Shown here piece after piece: positions 18,980 to 27,221 of a stretch of 64,000 nt of DNA. Source of the DNA: Haloprofundus salinisoli. Lineage in GTDB: Archaea; Halobacteriota; Halobacteria; Halobacteriales; Haloferacaceae. The stretch is taken from assembly GCF_020097815.1 (NCBI RefSeq), contig NZ_CP083664.1, positions 186,001 to 250,000 on the forward strand, in the 5' to 3' direction. The stretch's first letter is position 1; each line of letters opens with the position of its first letter. Below the pieces are notes generated by a model. The model was not told where the DNA came from. It searched no databases and saw only the letters and a program-made list of their open reading frames with translations. A program made the translations under genes and the position numbers.

Positions 18980-19966
18980 TCAGATCCATCCGTGGCGACG
19001 GAAGTGGACGAGCATGATGCCGGCGAGGAGCCCCATTCCGAGCATCGTCGCCGGATAGCCGTACGTCCAGTAGAGCTCCGGCATCGCGTACGGCGTGTCG
19101 GCGAAGTTCATCCCGTAGACGCCGACGACGAACGTGAGCGGGATGAAGATCGTGGCGACGACGGTGAGCGTCCGCATCACCTCGTTCGTCGACTGCGAGA
19201 CGGCGTTGAGATAGATGTCTCTGGAGCCGCTCGTGAGGTCGCGGTAGGTCTCGATGAGGTCGACCACCTGGATGAGTTGGTCGTGGACGTCCCGGAAGTA
19301 CTTCTCGTTCCGTTCGGCGACTTCCGGGATGTCTCCCCGAGAGAGCGACGAGAGCGCTTCGCGGGCGGGCCAGGTGACTTTCCGAAACGCGAGGAGGTCG
19401 CGGCGGACGTCGTTCAACACCCCCAGCATCTGCGGGTCGGGCGTCTCCAACACGCGCTCTTCGACCGCTTCGATGTCGTCTTCGATCTCGTCGAGCACGC
19501 CGTAGTACTGCTCGACGATCGCGTCCACGATTCGGTAGGCGAGAAAGTCCGTCCCCCTGTCCGCGAACCGACGACCGTTCCTCGTCCACTGCGTCGCCGA
19601 GAGGTCGACGACGTCGATGTCGGACGTCGACATCGTCACCAACCACTCCTGGCCGATGAAGAACCCGACGGGCTGGGTTCTGACCTCTTTGTGGAACTGG
19701 ATGTCGTCGCGCTGGCTGAGTTGTGCTGTCTTCAGTAAGACGAACGAGTGAGTGTCGTACTCTGCGACTTTCGGCCGTGTCTGCTCGCGTAAAACGTCCT
19801 CAACGGCGAGCTGGTGGATGCCGAAGCGATCTTTGAGCGCCTGTATCTCGCTCGACTCGAGGCCGTCGGCGTGAACCCACGTCTCGCCGGTCGCCGAGAG
19901 CGCCGAGTCGATATCGTCGTAGCGCTCGACGCCGTCTGCCGTGTACACCATCGCGTGCAGACTCAT
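18980..19966 (-). CDS. corA: CorA family Mg2+/Co2+ transporter
   Basis: 328 residues. A large cytosolic funnel domain (~1-260), then two C-terminal membrane helices separated by YGMNF, the signature GMN selectivity motif (~residue 284). The protein ends in a basic tail FRRHGWI. Pentameric channel for Mg2+ or other divalents. Its ATG overlaps the stop of the upstream 56-codon gene (ATGA), so the two are translationally coupled. Confidence 0.93.
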   Translation of the reverse strand: MSLHAMVYTADGVERYDDIDSALSATGETWVHADGLESSEIQALKDRFGIHQLAVEDVLREQTRPKVAEYDTHSFVLLKTAQLSQRDDIQFHKEVRTQPVGFFIGQEWLVTMSTSDIDVVDLSATQWTRNGRRFADRGTDFLAYRIVDAIVEQYYGVLDEIEDDIEAVEERVLETPDPQMLGVLNDVRRDLLAFRKVTWPAREALSSLSRGDIPEVAERNEKYFRDVHDQLIQVVDLIETYRDLTSGSRDIYLNAVSQSTNEVMRTLTVVATIFIPLTFVVGVYGMNFADTPYAMPELYWTYGYPATMLGMGLLAGIMLVHFRRHGWI

Positions 19967-20133
19967 GTGTGCTCTGCCCCGGTCGACGCCCGTCCGGTTG
20001 CGAGAAGTGCGATACCTATCATGACCGCGGTGAGAGAGAACGCACGACCCGGGTACGTCACGTAGATGCCGACGATGTAGCCGACGACACCGGCGACGAA
20101 CAGACAGAGGCCGGCGAGTATCCGTCGATTCAT
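19963..20133 (-). CDS. Small two-helix membrane protein upstream of corA
   Basis: A 56-residue protein read from the ATG at 20133: MNRRILAGLCLFVAGVVGYI, then a second hydrophobic segment AFSLTAVMIGIALLATG and a hydrophilic end. Two membrane helices with a short loop. The stop overlaps the corA start by ATGA, which argues that it is a real gene. Small regulators of magnesium channels are known in bacteria, but this one is not recognised. The role is inferred from coupling only. Confidence 0.72.
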   Translation of the reverse strand: MNRRILAGLCLFVAGVVGYIVGIYVTYPGRAFSLTAVMIGIALLATGRASTGAEHT

Positions 20134-20253
20134 ACGTACTCCGAAATCACCAAGACAAAAGAACGTACGGTGTGGATGCTTCTCGACGGGCCCTTTCCGA
20201 CGGTCGATGTAGCGATGCAGTGCTCTGGCAGCGTCGGTCCGGCGACGAACCGG

Positions 20254-21159
20254 TTAGGACGCGTCGAGTTCGCGGGCGCGTTCCAGAATCAACTCGTCGT
20301 CGACGTGGTCGAGAAGTCGACGTTGACTTCGTTCGTCCCGCGTATCAATCGTTTCGTCGGAGACGTACGCATCGAGCCGACGCTCGATTTCGGCTTCGCG
20401 TAACTCGGTCCAGCGCGACGCGTCGACGTCGTGCTCGTCGGGTCGCTGTGCGTCCAGATACTCGCGCCATCGCTCGGGGTCGGCCCACTCGTCGGTGAGT
20501 TCGGCGGTCCGACGGACCCAATCGTACGGTTTTGCGACGTCGCCGAAGTAACCGCGCTCACGCCGGAGGTCCTCGATTAACGTCAGTGCGACGCGGGCAC
20601 CGCGACCGGCGGCGATAATCGCCTGTCGGTCCGACTCTTCGGACGGAGAGGTGACGTACAGACCCGCGACTGGCGTCGACCCGTCGGCGTCGGCGTACGA
20701 GCGGTCGAACTCCTCGTCGGGCTCGCCGCCGTGCTCGCTCTCGACGAACATGCCGTCGTCGAGTGGTCGAAGATACGAGCCGTCGTACCGCGTCGCAGCG
20801 ACGACTCGTCTCGCGGTGACGGCGTTGCCTTCCTGCGGGTCGACGACGAACCCTTCGCCGGCGTCTCTCCGAGTCACCGACTCCACGAGGTCAGAAACGA
20901 GCGTGCACCCGGCTTCTTCGACGTGGTCGTGCATCAGGCTGTACAGCGTCTCGATACCGATGCCCGCGGGAAACCCGAGATAGTTCTCCAGGTGTGCGCA
21001 CCGCTGTAAGGAGGACCGACCGCGGTCGAACACGAGCGTGTCGAGGCCGTAGCGAGCGGTGAAGACGCCCGCCGAACAGCCCGCCGGGCCGCCACCGACG
21101 ACGACGACGTCGTAGTCGCAGTCGTCGGACTGGACCGCCGACGTCTCAGTGTCACTCAT
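20254..21159 (-). CDS. FAD-dependent oxidoreductase, thioredoxin-reductase-like
   Basis: 301 residues. The N-terminal Rossmann motif VVVVGGGPAGCSAGVFTARYG binds FAD. The middle and C-terminal parts are shorter and divergent from true thioredoxin reductase, and the CxxC redox pair is not visible. The start lies 8 nt inside the preceding substrate-binding protein gene, so it is co-translated with an iron-regulated gene. It may act as a ferric-siderophore or flavin reductase, which is inference. Confidence 0.85.
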   Translation of the reverse strand: MSDTETSAVQSDDCDYDVVVVGGGPAGCSAGVFTARYGLDTLVFDRGRSSLQRCAHLENYLGFPAGIGIETLYSLMHDHVEEAGCTLVSDLVESVTRRDAGEGFVVDPQEGNAVTARRVVAATRYDGSYLRPLDDGMFVESEHGGEPDEEFDRSYADADGSTPVAGLYVTSPSEESDRQAIIAAGRGARVALTLIEDLRRERGYFGDVAKPYDWVRRTAELTDEWADPERWREYLDAQRPDEHDVDASRWTELREAEIERRLDAYVSDETIDTRDERSQRRLLDHVDDELILERARELDAS

Positions 21160-22390
21160 CGCCGACGTTTCCGTTGATAACGTCCGCGACTCGCTGGCGG
21201 TCGAACAACTGCTCGTCTTCGGGGATTTCAGGGTACGGACCGTCTTCGTAGGTCGGCCAGGTACCGAACTGCTCCGGATACAGCTGTTTGGCCGTCATCT
21301 CGAGCTGGAATAGATTTAGGATAGGGCCCTGATAGCGCGCTCCTTGAGGGTGGAGACGGCCGTTTTTCACAGCCGTGATTTCGGACCCGACGGGGTGTGA
21401 TTCGAGCGTCGACCGGAGGTCGGGCATACTCGTCCCCGGCTGCATTCCGCCGAGGAACAGCATCACATCCGGGTCGGCTTCCAGCAGCGTCTCGAAGTCG
21501 ACTGTCGAGCCGGATTCGACGGTGCCGTCGAACGCGTCGTGGGGACCGAGCGGCCGCGTGTGGGCGGTTAGAAATCCGGGATTGTCCAGCGTGTACGCGT
21601 AGATATCCTGTTCGAGGTCGCTCGCACCGACCATTACGACCGTCGGCCGCTCCGACGCTGCCGGGAGTCCGTCCGCAAACGTGTTCAACATCTCTTGGCG
21701 AACCGAGTCGAGCGCTCGAAACCGAGCTTCCTCCTTGAACGCCTGCGCGACCTTCTCGAACTGTTCCCACAGTCCGTAGTACTGGTACCTGTCGGCCCAC
21801 TCCGTGGGTGGGTCCTGATGGCGGTCGCTCAGCGAGTTCCCGAACCACGGCGAGATGGTATCGCGAATCTCTTCTATGTCGGCCATGCTCCAGCTCCCGA
21901 GCTGGAACACTGACGCAGGATCGGCGAGATGTACGTCGTTGTCGAGTTCGTACAGTTTCTCTTTCGTCGGCTCCCACGAGGAGTACAGCCCCGACCAATC
22001 GAGAGAGACGCCGGGCAGTCGCTCGACGAACTGGTTCCAGAGCGCATCGTAGTAGTCGGGCGCGTGCATCGCGGTGACCCCGTCGCCACGGCCGAGTGCG
22101 AAGGCCATGTCCGCGTGATGAGTGAGCCGAGTGAACACCGTTTCGGGCGGCGACTCGAACGTGACTTCGCCGACCGGCGACATCGACACCGTATACGAAC
22201 CGCCTTCGGCGGTCGTGGCCGCCGGTTCCGTCCCTGCAGTCTGTGTCTGATTCTCGGCGTTCGCCGGTTCGGCGTCGGATGTGGAGTCTCCAGTACACCC
22301 CGCGAGGAGTCCACCGAAGAGTACCGTACCGCCGTACTTGACGTATTCGCGGCGGGTCGGGCTGCGATGAGCCTCCGTGTTCCGTCTCAT
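21152..22390 (-). CDS. Iron/siderophore ABC transporter substrate-binding lipoprotein
   Basis: 412 residues. Tat signal TRREYVKYGGTVLFGGLLAGC with lipobox (Cys ~32), acidic Thr/Glu-rich linker (~33-65), then a two-lobed class III binding domain (~70-395): PPETVFTRLTHHADMAFALG, and later EADPDVMLFLGG. No permease or ATPase genes are adjacent. The ATG lies just downstream of a DtxR-type palindrome and TATA box, consistent with iron repression. It is coupled to a flavoprotein gene. Confidence 0.88.
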   Translation of the reverse strand: MRRNTEAHRSPTRREYVKYGGTVLFGGLLAGCTGDSTSDAEPANAENQTQTAGTEPAATTAEGGSYTVSMSPVGEVTFESPPETVFTRLTHHADMAFALGRGDGVTAMHAPDYYDALWNQFVERLPGVSLDWSGLYSSWEPTKEKLYELDNDVHLADPASVFQLGSWSMADIEEIRDTISPWFGNSLSDRHQDPPTEWADRYQYYGLWEQFEKVAQAFKEEARFRALDSVRQEMLNTFADGLPAASERPTVVMVGASDLEQDIYAYTLDNPGFLTAHTRPLGPHDAFDGTVESGSTVDFETLLEADPDVMLFLGGMQPGTSMPDLRSTLESHPVGSEITAVKNGRLHPQGARYQGPILNLFQLEMTAKQLYPEQFGTWPTYEDGPYPEIPEDEQLFDRQRVADVINGNVGDE

Positions 22391-22393
22391 GAA

Positions 22394-22409
22394 TTTAGGC
22401 TTGCCTAAA
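22394..22409. promoter_or_regulatory. DtxR/IdeR-type iron operator
   Basis: TTTAGGCTTGCCTAAA is a perfect 7-bp palindrome with a 2-nt centre, matching the TTAGGC/GCCTAA half-sites of DtxR-family iron repressors. It lies between the TATA box and the start codon of the minus-strand binding-protein gene, where bound repressor would block initiation. A lone half-site GGCCTAAAA follows at 22438-22446. Confidence 0.78.
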
Positions 22410-22410
22410 C

Positions 22411-22419
22411 ATTAATAAC
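22411..22419 (-). promoter_or_regulatory. TATA box of the iron-binding protein gene
   Basis: Minus-strand reading TTATTAATG lies 21-29 nt upstream of the ATG at 22390, the spacing of a leaderless haloarchaeal promoter. The iron operator sits directly downstream of it. Confidence 0.6.
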
Positions 22420-22492
22420 AGTTCCGGAGTTTTGGTTGGCCTAAAAGACGGTGTGTCGTCGAGCATCCGCTTCGTTGACGGCGAGTGTCCGC

Positions 22493-22668
22493 TTACGCCT
22501 CGCCGAGTACGCGCCGCGGATTCTCGTAGACGACCTGCCGTATCGTTTCCACGTCGATGCCCATGCAGTACAACTCAAATATCGTCTGGCGGGGTTTCCA
22601 ACTGGTATCTTGATGACCGTCGCTGGTCACACACTCGCGGACTATCCAACGTTTCACCGGATCCACCG
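22493..22668 (-). pseudogene. C-terminal relic of a metal-dependent TIM-barrel hydrolase
   Basis: The minus strand encodes about 58 residues ending at TAA 22493-22495: VDPVKRWIVRECVTSDGHQD, then TSWKPRQTIFELYCMGIDVE, then TIRQVVYENPRRVLGEA. The end is typical of amidohydrolase or TatD-like enzymes, whose last helix reads VxYENPRRVLG. No start codon or upstream homologous region remains, because the neighbouring Rieske gene occupies the space. I read it as a gene truncated by rearrangement. Family assignment is from motif memory. Confidence 0.62.
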
Positions 22669-22685
22669 TTCGGTGACACCGCCGT

Positions 22686-23102
22686 TTAGAATCCGATGTG
22701 AGACGTCGAGTCGGGGCCCTCGTCGTCCTCGATACCGCCGTCGTGGAGGTAGCTGTAGTTGTCGTCGGTGAGAAACACTTCGCCGTCTACGATGGCGATT
22801 TCGACTCCCGGGAGCGTCGTTCCCGCGGCCTCGCCGTTGTCGCAGGCCCCCGAACAGGTGTCGAACATCGACCCGTGTTTCGGACAGACTATCTCGCTGT
22901 TACGCATCGCAGCGCCCGACCCTCGGTCGAGTCGCTGATTCTCATGCGTGCAGTTGTTTATCCACGCCTCGATACCGGGGTCTCGCTCGCAGTGGACGAG
23001 GATCACTTCGCGTTCGTTGGTGAACGCGTCTTCGGCGGTGAACAGGTACGACCCCGGAGAGGGAACGTCTTCGACGCTGGCGATTCGGGTTCCGTCGACC
23101 AT
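22686..23102 (-). CDS. Rieske-type [2Fe-2S] protein
   Basis: 138 residues. Cluster-binding motifs CTHENQRL (~residue 51) and CPKHGSMFD (~74) give the C-x-H ... C-x2-H ligand set of Rieske ferredoxins. It is soluble with no signal peptide or membrane anchor, so it is more likely an oxygenase-type ferredoxin or nitrite-reductase small-subunit-like protein than a bc1 subunit. No partner enzyme is adjacent. ATG 23102 is preferred; a GTG three codons upstream is possible. Confidence 0.88.
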   Translation of the reverse strand: MVDGTRIASVEDVPSPGSYLFTAEDAFTNEREVILVHCERDPGIEAWINNCTHENQRLDRGSGAAMRNSEIVCPKHGSMFDTCSGACDNGEAAGTTLPGVEIAIVDGEVFLTDDNYSYLHDGGIEDDEGPDSTSHIGF

Positions 23103-23342
23103 CGTCTTCACGTACCCCTCAAACGAGCAAATAAACCCGAGTTTCTGGGGGCGAGAGGTATACCGGTCCGCCGAGGGTCCAACACACGTTCCGCAACGTC
23201 GTCGACGGCGTCGGTGACGCTCCGCTTTCGAGACCGGACGGTCCCGTCACTCGGGCGCGGAGCTATCGAGCGACGCACCCGAAGTACCGCTTCGAGGAGT
23301 TCTGCGCGCGGTACGTAGACCAGCCGATGCCGGAGGAAAAAC

Positions 23343-24053
23343 TCAATCGTTCAACTGCGCGTTGTCGAACGGGTCCGAAGGCAGACGAAGTTCGTCGAGG
23401 CCGGGGAGGCTCTTGACGTTGTAGACGACTTTCATCTCGTCGGTGACGGGGCTGCTGATACAGGAGAGTTGGATGCCGTTGTCGGTCATCGACGGCGGCA
23501 GAATGTGGTTCGACGGCATCTCGACTGCGCCGTCGACGACGGCGATAGCGCAGTTCGCACACGCGCCGCCTCGACAGGAGTACGGCCACGAGAAGCCGCG
23601 GTTCTCGGCGGCTTCGAGAAGGTTCTCACGGGGACCGACGAAGAACCGGCCGTGGTCCTCCGGGTCGAGGTCGGCCTCCGAGGCTTTCTCGAAGAGATTG
23701 TCGTCGTCGATCTGCCACCCGTGGTCTGCGAGCGTCTCGTAGTTGAGAAACTCGACTTTCGACCCCGTCTCTTCGGGTTCCGCCGCCTCGGGGTCGGACG
23801 TGGAGGGGCCGTCCGCCGACTCCGTCCCGGCGACCGTTTCACTCTCGTCGGATTGGTTCGTCGACGCGACTTCGAGTTCGGCGTCGGTGTTGCCCGCCAT
23901 CACCTGCCGGTAGGCGGTGTAGACCAGCTGGAACTCCCTCGCAGAGCCACCGTGGTCGGGATGGGCCTCTTTCACCCGTCGGCGGTACGCACGCTCGATT
24001 TCGTCGTCGTCCGCATCCGGGTCGACCTCTAAAACATCGAACGGGGATGCCAC
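23343..24053 (-). CDS. J-domain / [2Fe-2S] ferredoxin fusion
   Basis: 236 residues from a GTG start. Residues 1-55 form a J domain with KEAHPDHGGS (the HPD motif that stimulates Hsp70 ATPase). An acidic Glu/Ser/Thr linker covers ~56-105. Residues ~105-236 are a plant-type ferredoxin with SCRGGACANCAIAV and the fourth Cys in QLSCISSP. Joining a chaperone-recruiting domain to an electron carrier is typical of haloarchaea; the function of the pairing is not established. It follows the Rieske gene on the same strand with a 240-nt gap. Confidence 0.9.
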   Translation of the reverse strand: MASPFDVLEVDPDADDDEIERAYRRRVKEAHPDHGGSAREFQLVYTAYRQVMAGNTDAELEVASTNQSDESETVAGTESADGPSTSDPEAAEPEETGSKVEFLNYETLADHGWQIDDDNLFEKASEADLDPEDHGRFFVGPRENLLEAAENRGFSWPYSCRGGACANCAIAVVDGAVEMPSNHILPPSMTDNGIQLSCISSPVTDEMKVVYNVKSLPGLDELRLPSDPFDNAQLND

Positions 24054-24255
24054 GGCTACCGCTAGGGAATGGCGAGTATAAATCCCCTCGCTCGGAGCGA
24101 GACGGTGCGTCCCCGCGTCGTCTACTCCCTCCGAATACGATCTCGAAGTGCAAACACGACCGACGCGATATCGACTGTACCGCGAAGTCAGTGTCAGGGT
24201 GCATAATCAGTATATTAACAATGGAGGTACTCGTACGGGCAGAAACGAGCAAAAA

Positions 24256-24693
24256 ATGGACGTCTCTGGAAATTTATTGTGTCTGTGCACTGCAACGGTG
24301 GAGGAGCGGAACGGATCGTACGTCATCGAACTTCCCGACCAGGAGATCGAACTGGGTGACGTGACCGTCGGCGAGACGTATCGAGTGGCGGTTCTCGGAA
24401 CGAACGCCGACACCGACTACGCCGCGACTCGAGACACCGCCGAGTCGTCGAACCGTACCGGTAGTCAGACCGACTCTCAGTCGCCGTCGCCGCCGGTCGA
24501 AGTCGGCGAGCAGCGAACGGTCGATATCGAAGGACTCGGCGAACAGGGCGACGGCATCGCCCGCGTCGAACGCGGGTACGTCGTCATCGTCCCCGACACC
24601 GAGGTGAACGAACGCGTAACCGTCGAAATCGAAAAGGTGACTGAGAACGTCGGCTTTGCGACCGTCGTCGAGCGCGAAGCGTACTACCAGTAG
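24256..24693 (+). CDS. TRAM domain protein
   Basis: A 145-residue protein. The C-terminal ~60 residues form a TRAM domain: EVGEQRTVDIEGLGEQGDGI, then VIVPDTEV, ending FATVVERE. An N-terminal beta segment with DQEIELGDVTVGETYRVAV looks like a second, divergent OB-like unit, joined by a Ser/Thr-rich linker. TRAM proteins bind RNA and in archaea can act like cold-shock chaperones. The frame is open upstream, but ATG 24256 follows a TATA-like GTATATTAA (24210-24218). Confidence 0.87.
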   Translation: MDVSGNLLCLCTATVEERNGSYVIELPDQEIELGDVTVGETYRVAVLGTNADTDYAATRDTAESSNRTGSQTDSQSPSPPVEVGEQRTVDIEGLGEQGDGIARVERGYVVIVPDTEVNERVTVEIEKVTENVGFATVVEREAYYQ

Positions 24694-24742
24694 TTCGGTG
24701 ACACGACAGTCCGGTCGCTTCAGTTCGAGTACCGCCGTTGCG

Positions 24743-24985
24743 TCAGTTAGGGCTCTGCAGCGAGTAGACCCGCTTTCGCGCGTCTTCGAGACAGATATCT
24801 TTGTTCACTAACTTCGCAGACTCCAGTCGATTCAGGGCGTTTCGGACCGTCCGAGGGGACAGTTCCGTCCGGTCTATGAGTTCGCCCTGTGTGAGCGGGG
24901 ATTCCTGCTGCAGTACCATGTGAACTAACTTTGCGCTGGGTGTCAGATCGCCAAAGTTACTCGCGTTTCGTGTCGATTGTGCCAT
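24743..24985 (-). CDS. Winged-helix transcriptional regulator (MarR-like)
   Basis: 80 residues: a single wHTH with LTPSAKLVHMVLQQE, the recognition helix region LSPRTVRNALNRLESAKLV and a wing ending RKRVYSLQ. There is no effector domain. The ATG at 24985 gives MAQSTRNASNFGDL; the longer upstream frame has poor codon character. It converges on the TRAM gene. Target unknown. Confidence 0.85.
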   Translation of the reverse strand: MAQSTRNASNFGDLTPSAKLVHMVLQQESPLTQGELIDRTELSPRTVRNALNRLESAKLVNKDICLEDARKRVYSLQSPN

Positions 24986-25285
24986 AGGTGGGAGTTCGCG
25001 TTTGTTATCCGCGTCGTGGTATCGAGCGAGTCGACTGGGAATGCAGTCCGGGGAGAATGGGAACGGGCTACCGATTCGCCGACCACTGGTCTTCGCCGAC
25101 GCAGTGTCATACTCGCTCGTTGCCAGCCACGGAGAGTCGTACGTGGTCACAGTATATAGTGATTCGACGGCAACGGTGTCACCCGGTAACGTCGATGTCA
25201 TCGGCCGTCTGGGTTAGCTCTGTCGCTACGCGAACATCTCGCTGCTTGCTCGGGCGACTTATCCGTTAGGAACGTACGGAGAGAC

Positions 25286-26776
25286 ATGGTCACCGAAATC
25301 TCGACGAGGGCCGACTGGAACGCACTCTACATCGACGGCGAATGGGTCGACTCCGAGGGCGGCGAGACCATCGACGTCGAAGACCCATCCACCCGCGAGA
25401 CCGTGTGGGAGGTGCCTGCGGGCGTCGAGTCCGACGTGAACGCCGCCTACGAGGCCGCGGCCGAAGCCCAAGAGGAGTGGGCCGACCAGCCACCGGCGCG
25501 ACGCCAACAGGTCGTCCAGAAGGTACTCGGGGCCCTCGACGAGCACGAGGAGGAAATCGTCGAACTCCTCGCGACTGAAGCCGGCGGGACCGAGATTATG
25601 GGTCAGACGTCGCTGCAGATCACTCGTGACCACGTGAGCGAGGCGGCGACGCTCCCGAACCGGATGAAGGGCCAGCACGCCGACTCCAACATCCCCGGCA
25701 AGGAGAACATCGTCCGACGCATCCCGAAAGGCGTCGTGACCGCTATCTCGCCGTGGAACTTCCCGCTGAACCTCTCGATTCGAGCGGTCGCCCCCGCCAT
25801 CGCGACCGGCAACGCCGTCGTGCTGAAACCGGCGACGAACACGCCGGTCACCGGCGGACTCCTCATCGCCAAACTGTTCGAGGAGGCGGGACTGCCCGAG
25901 GGCGTCTTGAACGTCGTCACCGGACGCGGTTCGGACATCGGCGACCGAGTGGCCGGCCACCCCGAGAGCGACGTGGTCGCGTTCACCGGGTCGACCGCGG
26001 TCGGTCGACAGGTCGCCGCCACCGCCGCCGAGAACCTCGCCATCCAGGCGATGGAGCTCGGCGGCAACAACGCCCACGTCGTCACCGCCGACGCCGACCT
26101 CGACGCCGCCGTCGACAGCGCGGCCTTCGGAAGTTTCGTCCACCAGGGACAGGTCTGTATCTCCATCAACCGCCACGTCGTCCACGAGGACATCTACGAC
26201 GAGTACGTCGAACGGCTCACCGAGCGCGCCGAGGGACTCACGGCGGGCAGCGCCCACGACGCCGAGACGGTCGTCGGACCCATCATCGACGAGTCCCAGC
26301 GCGAGGAGATGCTCGGCTACGTCGACGAGACGGTCGAGGCGGGCGCGACGCTCGAAACCGGCGGCGAGACGGTCGAAGTCGACGGCGTGGACGACTCGCT
26401 GGTCGTTGCGCCGACAGTGCTATCCGACGTGACCAACGACATGGCCGCCGCCTGCAACGAGCACTTCGGGCCCATCGCGCCAGTCATCTCCGTCTCGGAC
26501 GTCGACGAGGCAGTCGAGGTCGCCAACGACACCGAACACGGTCTCTCGGGGGCTGTCCACGCCGGCGATGTCGGCACCGCCATGGACATCGCCGACCGCA
26601 TGGAGACCGGCCACGTCCACATCAACGACCAACCGATCAACGACGAGGCGCACGTCCCCTTCAGCGGTACCGCGGCGTCGGGCATGGGTGGGTACAACAG
26701 CGACACCATCCTCCACGAGGTGACCGAGACGAAGTGGGTCTCGATTCAGCGCGAGGAGCGAGAGTACCCGTTCTGA
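25286..26776 (+). CDS. NAD(P)-dependent aldehyde dehydrogenase
   Basis: A 496-residue ALDH. Catalytic Glu in AMELGGNNAHVV (~residue 257), catalytic Cys in FVHQGQVCISINRHV (~290), and cofactor-binding FTGSTAVGR (~235). The C terminus PFSGTAASGMGGYNS is typical of the aromatic or benzaldehyde-dehydrogenase-like branch. It oxidises an aldehyde to the acid; the substrate is unknown. Monocistronic, with the nearest wHTH gene oriented away. Confidence 0.93.
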   Translation: MVTEISTRADWNALYIDGEWVDSEGGETIDVEDPSTRETVWEVPAGVESDVNAAYEAAAEAQEEWADQPPARRQQVVQKVLGALDEHEEEIVELLATEAGGTEIMGQTSLQITRDHVSEAATLPNRMKGQHADSNIPGKENIVRRIPKGVVTAISPWNFPLNLSIRAVAPAIATGNAVVLKPATNTPVTGGLLIAKLFEEAGLPEGVLNVVTGRGSDIGDRVAGHPESDVVAFTGSTAVGRQVAATAAENLAIQAMELGGNNAHVVTADADLDAAVDSAAFGSFVHQGQVCISINRHVVHEDIYDEYVERLTERAEGLTAGSAHDAETVVGPIIDESQREEMLGYVDETVEAGATLETGGETVEVDGVDDSLVVAPTVLSDVTNDMAAACNEHFGPIAPVISVSDVDEAVEVANDTEHGLSGAVHAGDVGTAMDIADRMETGHVHINDQPINDEAHVPFSGTAASGMGGYNSDTILHEVTETKWVSIQREEREYPF

Positions 26777-27050
26777 GCAGGGCGGTACTACCTTCGTTCT
26801 CAGCTCAGAGGCCCACATTGTACACACGTGAGTACGAGAAGTAACGCGTTCAATCCCGTGCAGAACTACGTTCCCTTTCCGCACCTGCATAGCAAGTTGA
26901 GGAGTTAGAAACTGGTGACTTTCTCCTCATAGCTGAAGATTATCCAATTAAGCCTTCAGAAGAGTGGCGAGGAGGTCTGGTACTGTGCTGCGAACCTCTA
27001 CGCCAAAATCGTTCAGGAACTCGAAGCATTCAAAGAGAGACCTTCTTCTG
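26777..27050. other. Gene-poor stretch of lower GC
   Basis: Sequence between the dehydrogenase stop and the small frame described next is AT-richer than its surroundings (for example around 26900-26960). Short open frames in it lack the acidic, GC3-rich character of real genes here. Probably decayed or horizontally acquired material; no insertion-sequence end could be identified. Confidence 0.35.
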
Positions 27051-27221
27051 TCATTCTCCGCCGAACCCCGGCAGAAAACGCTCAGGTTCGACGCCCGGAG
27101 GACAGATCGACGGTCTATCGTCCTCCGCGTTCTGCACCCATCGAATTTCGTCGCTATGGAGGATATCATCCTCTTCGACCCCTGTCTTCGGTTGCTCGGT
27201 CTTCAGCGAACGATCACCCAT
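27051..27221 (-). CDS. Possible small acidic protein overlapping the traB-like gene end
   Basis: A 56-codon frame starting ATGGGTGA, so that its start overlaps the last 8 nt of the upstream TraB-family gene. The product begins MGDRSLKTEQPKTGVEEDDI and ends in a proline-rich segment ERFLPGFGGE. The acidic composition and overlapping start favour a real coupled gene. Codon third positions are less GC-rich than neighbours, so it may be spurious. No family recognised. Confidence 0.35.
   Translation of the reverse strand: MGDRSLKTEQPKTGVEEDDILHSDEIRWVQNAEDDRPSICPPGVEPERFLPGFGGE

Noticed and set aside
26948-27169. Minus-strand 73-codon frame
   Set aside because: Overlaps another weak frame, and has no domain or haloarchaeal composition.
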